From NCBI GenBank assembly GCA_947474705.1, contig CANJJS010000054.1, positions 1-35,170 of the forward strand: DNA of 35,170 nucleotides. Reading direction: 5' to 3'. The translations under genes and the position numbers were made by a program. The notes beneath the pieces were generated by a model that had not been told where the DNA came from, did not search any database, and saw only the letters and a program-made list of their open reading frames with translations. Shown here piece by piece: positions 35,124 through 35,170 of the stretch. This DNA comes from Acetobacteraceae bacterium (GTDB lineage: Bacteria > Pseudomonadota > Alphaproteobacteria > Acetobacterales > Acetobacteraceae). Each line of letters opens with the position of its first letter. Position 1 is the first letter of the stretch.

Positions 35124-35170
35124 ATGGTTGCGGCGATCGAAATCACGCGGACAGATCACACGGCAGCGGC
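35124..35170 (+). CDS. IS630 family transposase, N-terminal fragment
   Basis: Only the first 15 codons lie inside the window (MVAAIEITRTDHTAA and on). The pattern M-x-A-A-I-x-I-T-R-x-D-x-T-A-A is the usual opening of IS630 transposases in acetobacteria. GGAGG five bases before the ATG is a strong ribosome-binding site. The ATG directly follows the TGA of the truncated hddA frame, so translation could also reinitiate from the host transcript. The DDE catalytic domain would lie beyond the window. Confidence 0.65.
   Translation, partial: MVAAIEITRTDHTAA

Larger units (their letters stand above)
35025..35170 (+). mobile_element. Left end of an IS630-type insertion sequence (runs off the window)
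   Basis: From about 35025 the sequence no longer fits hddA. The junction sits at TATA (35023-35026), and IS630/Tc1-mariner elements insert at TA. Within 100 bp a strong ribosome-binding site and a transposase-like N-terminus (MVAAIEITRTDHTAA) begin. The exact outer end cannot be fixed without the other terminus. Confidence 0.7.

Overview
The window is GC-rich chromosomal DNA from a Gram-negative alphaproteobacterium. It is probably from the Rhodospirillales/Acetobacteraceae: it pairs a DUF4347 plus Hint surface protein with phage-tail-collar (MdpB-like) proteins, has an acetobacterial-style two-partner-secretion adhesin tail, a yqeY-dnaG-rpoD operon with an alphaproteobacterial RpoD, and a DUF3576 lipoprotein. 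The taxonomic placement is inferred from family resemblance only.

Layout. Positions 54-2300 (minus) hold the wreck of a two-partner secretion locus. The first half of a TpsB transporter carries a one-base frameshift and is joined directly to the last third of a TpsA adhesin. Positions 2834-5865 hold an orphan periplasmic solute-binding protein, divergent from a phnC-phnD pair that has no permease gene. Positions 5878-12725 form the most distinctive block: a 1310-residue Tat-like DUF4347/cadherin-like/Hint protein, divergent from three tandem tail-collar paralogues, followed by a DUF6916 protein and a GNAT acetyltransferase. A polytopic GT-C-like membrane protein follows, whose start is separated from its body by a ten-G homopolymer.

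Positions 14211-24499 are a mosaic of metabolic genes: MmgE/PrpD, YcxB-like, LLM flavin monooxygenase, YcgN-like, DapA-family aldolase, GT2 glycosyltransferase, BKACE (DUF849), an AAA ATPase with an operator-like palindrome at its promoter, a ferredoxin-NADP reductase-like flavoprotein, ThiE-like, and a PPOX-fold flavoprotein. A porin with a clear terminator and a DUF3576 lipoprotein follow. A 226-bp MITE-like palindromic repeat then separates them from the information-processing operon yqeY-dnaG-rpoD (minus), which has a recognisable sigma70 promoter at 31620-31648.

The right end carries a secreted retropepsin-like aspartic protease and an LPS/S-layer heptose pathway: an HddC-GmhB fusion followed by hddA. 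The hddA gene is cut at about 35024 by an IS630-type element that runs off the window. Overall, core housekeeping genes are interleaved with surface and envelope genes. Three loci show disruption: tpsBA, the GT-C-like gene and hddA.
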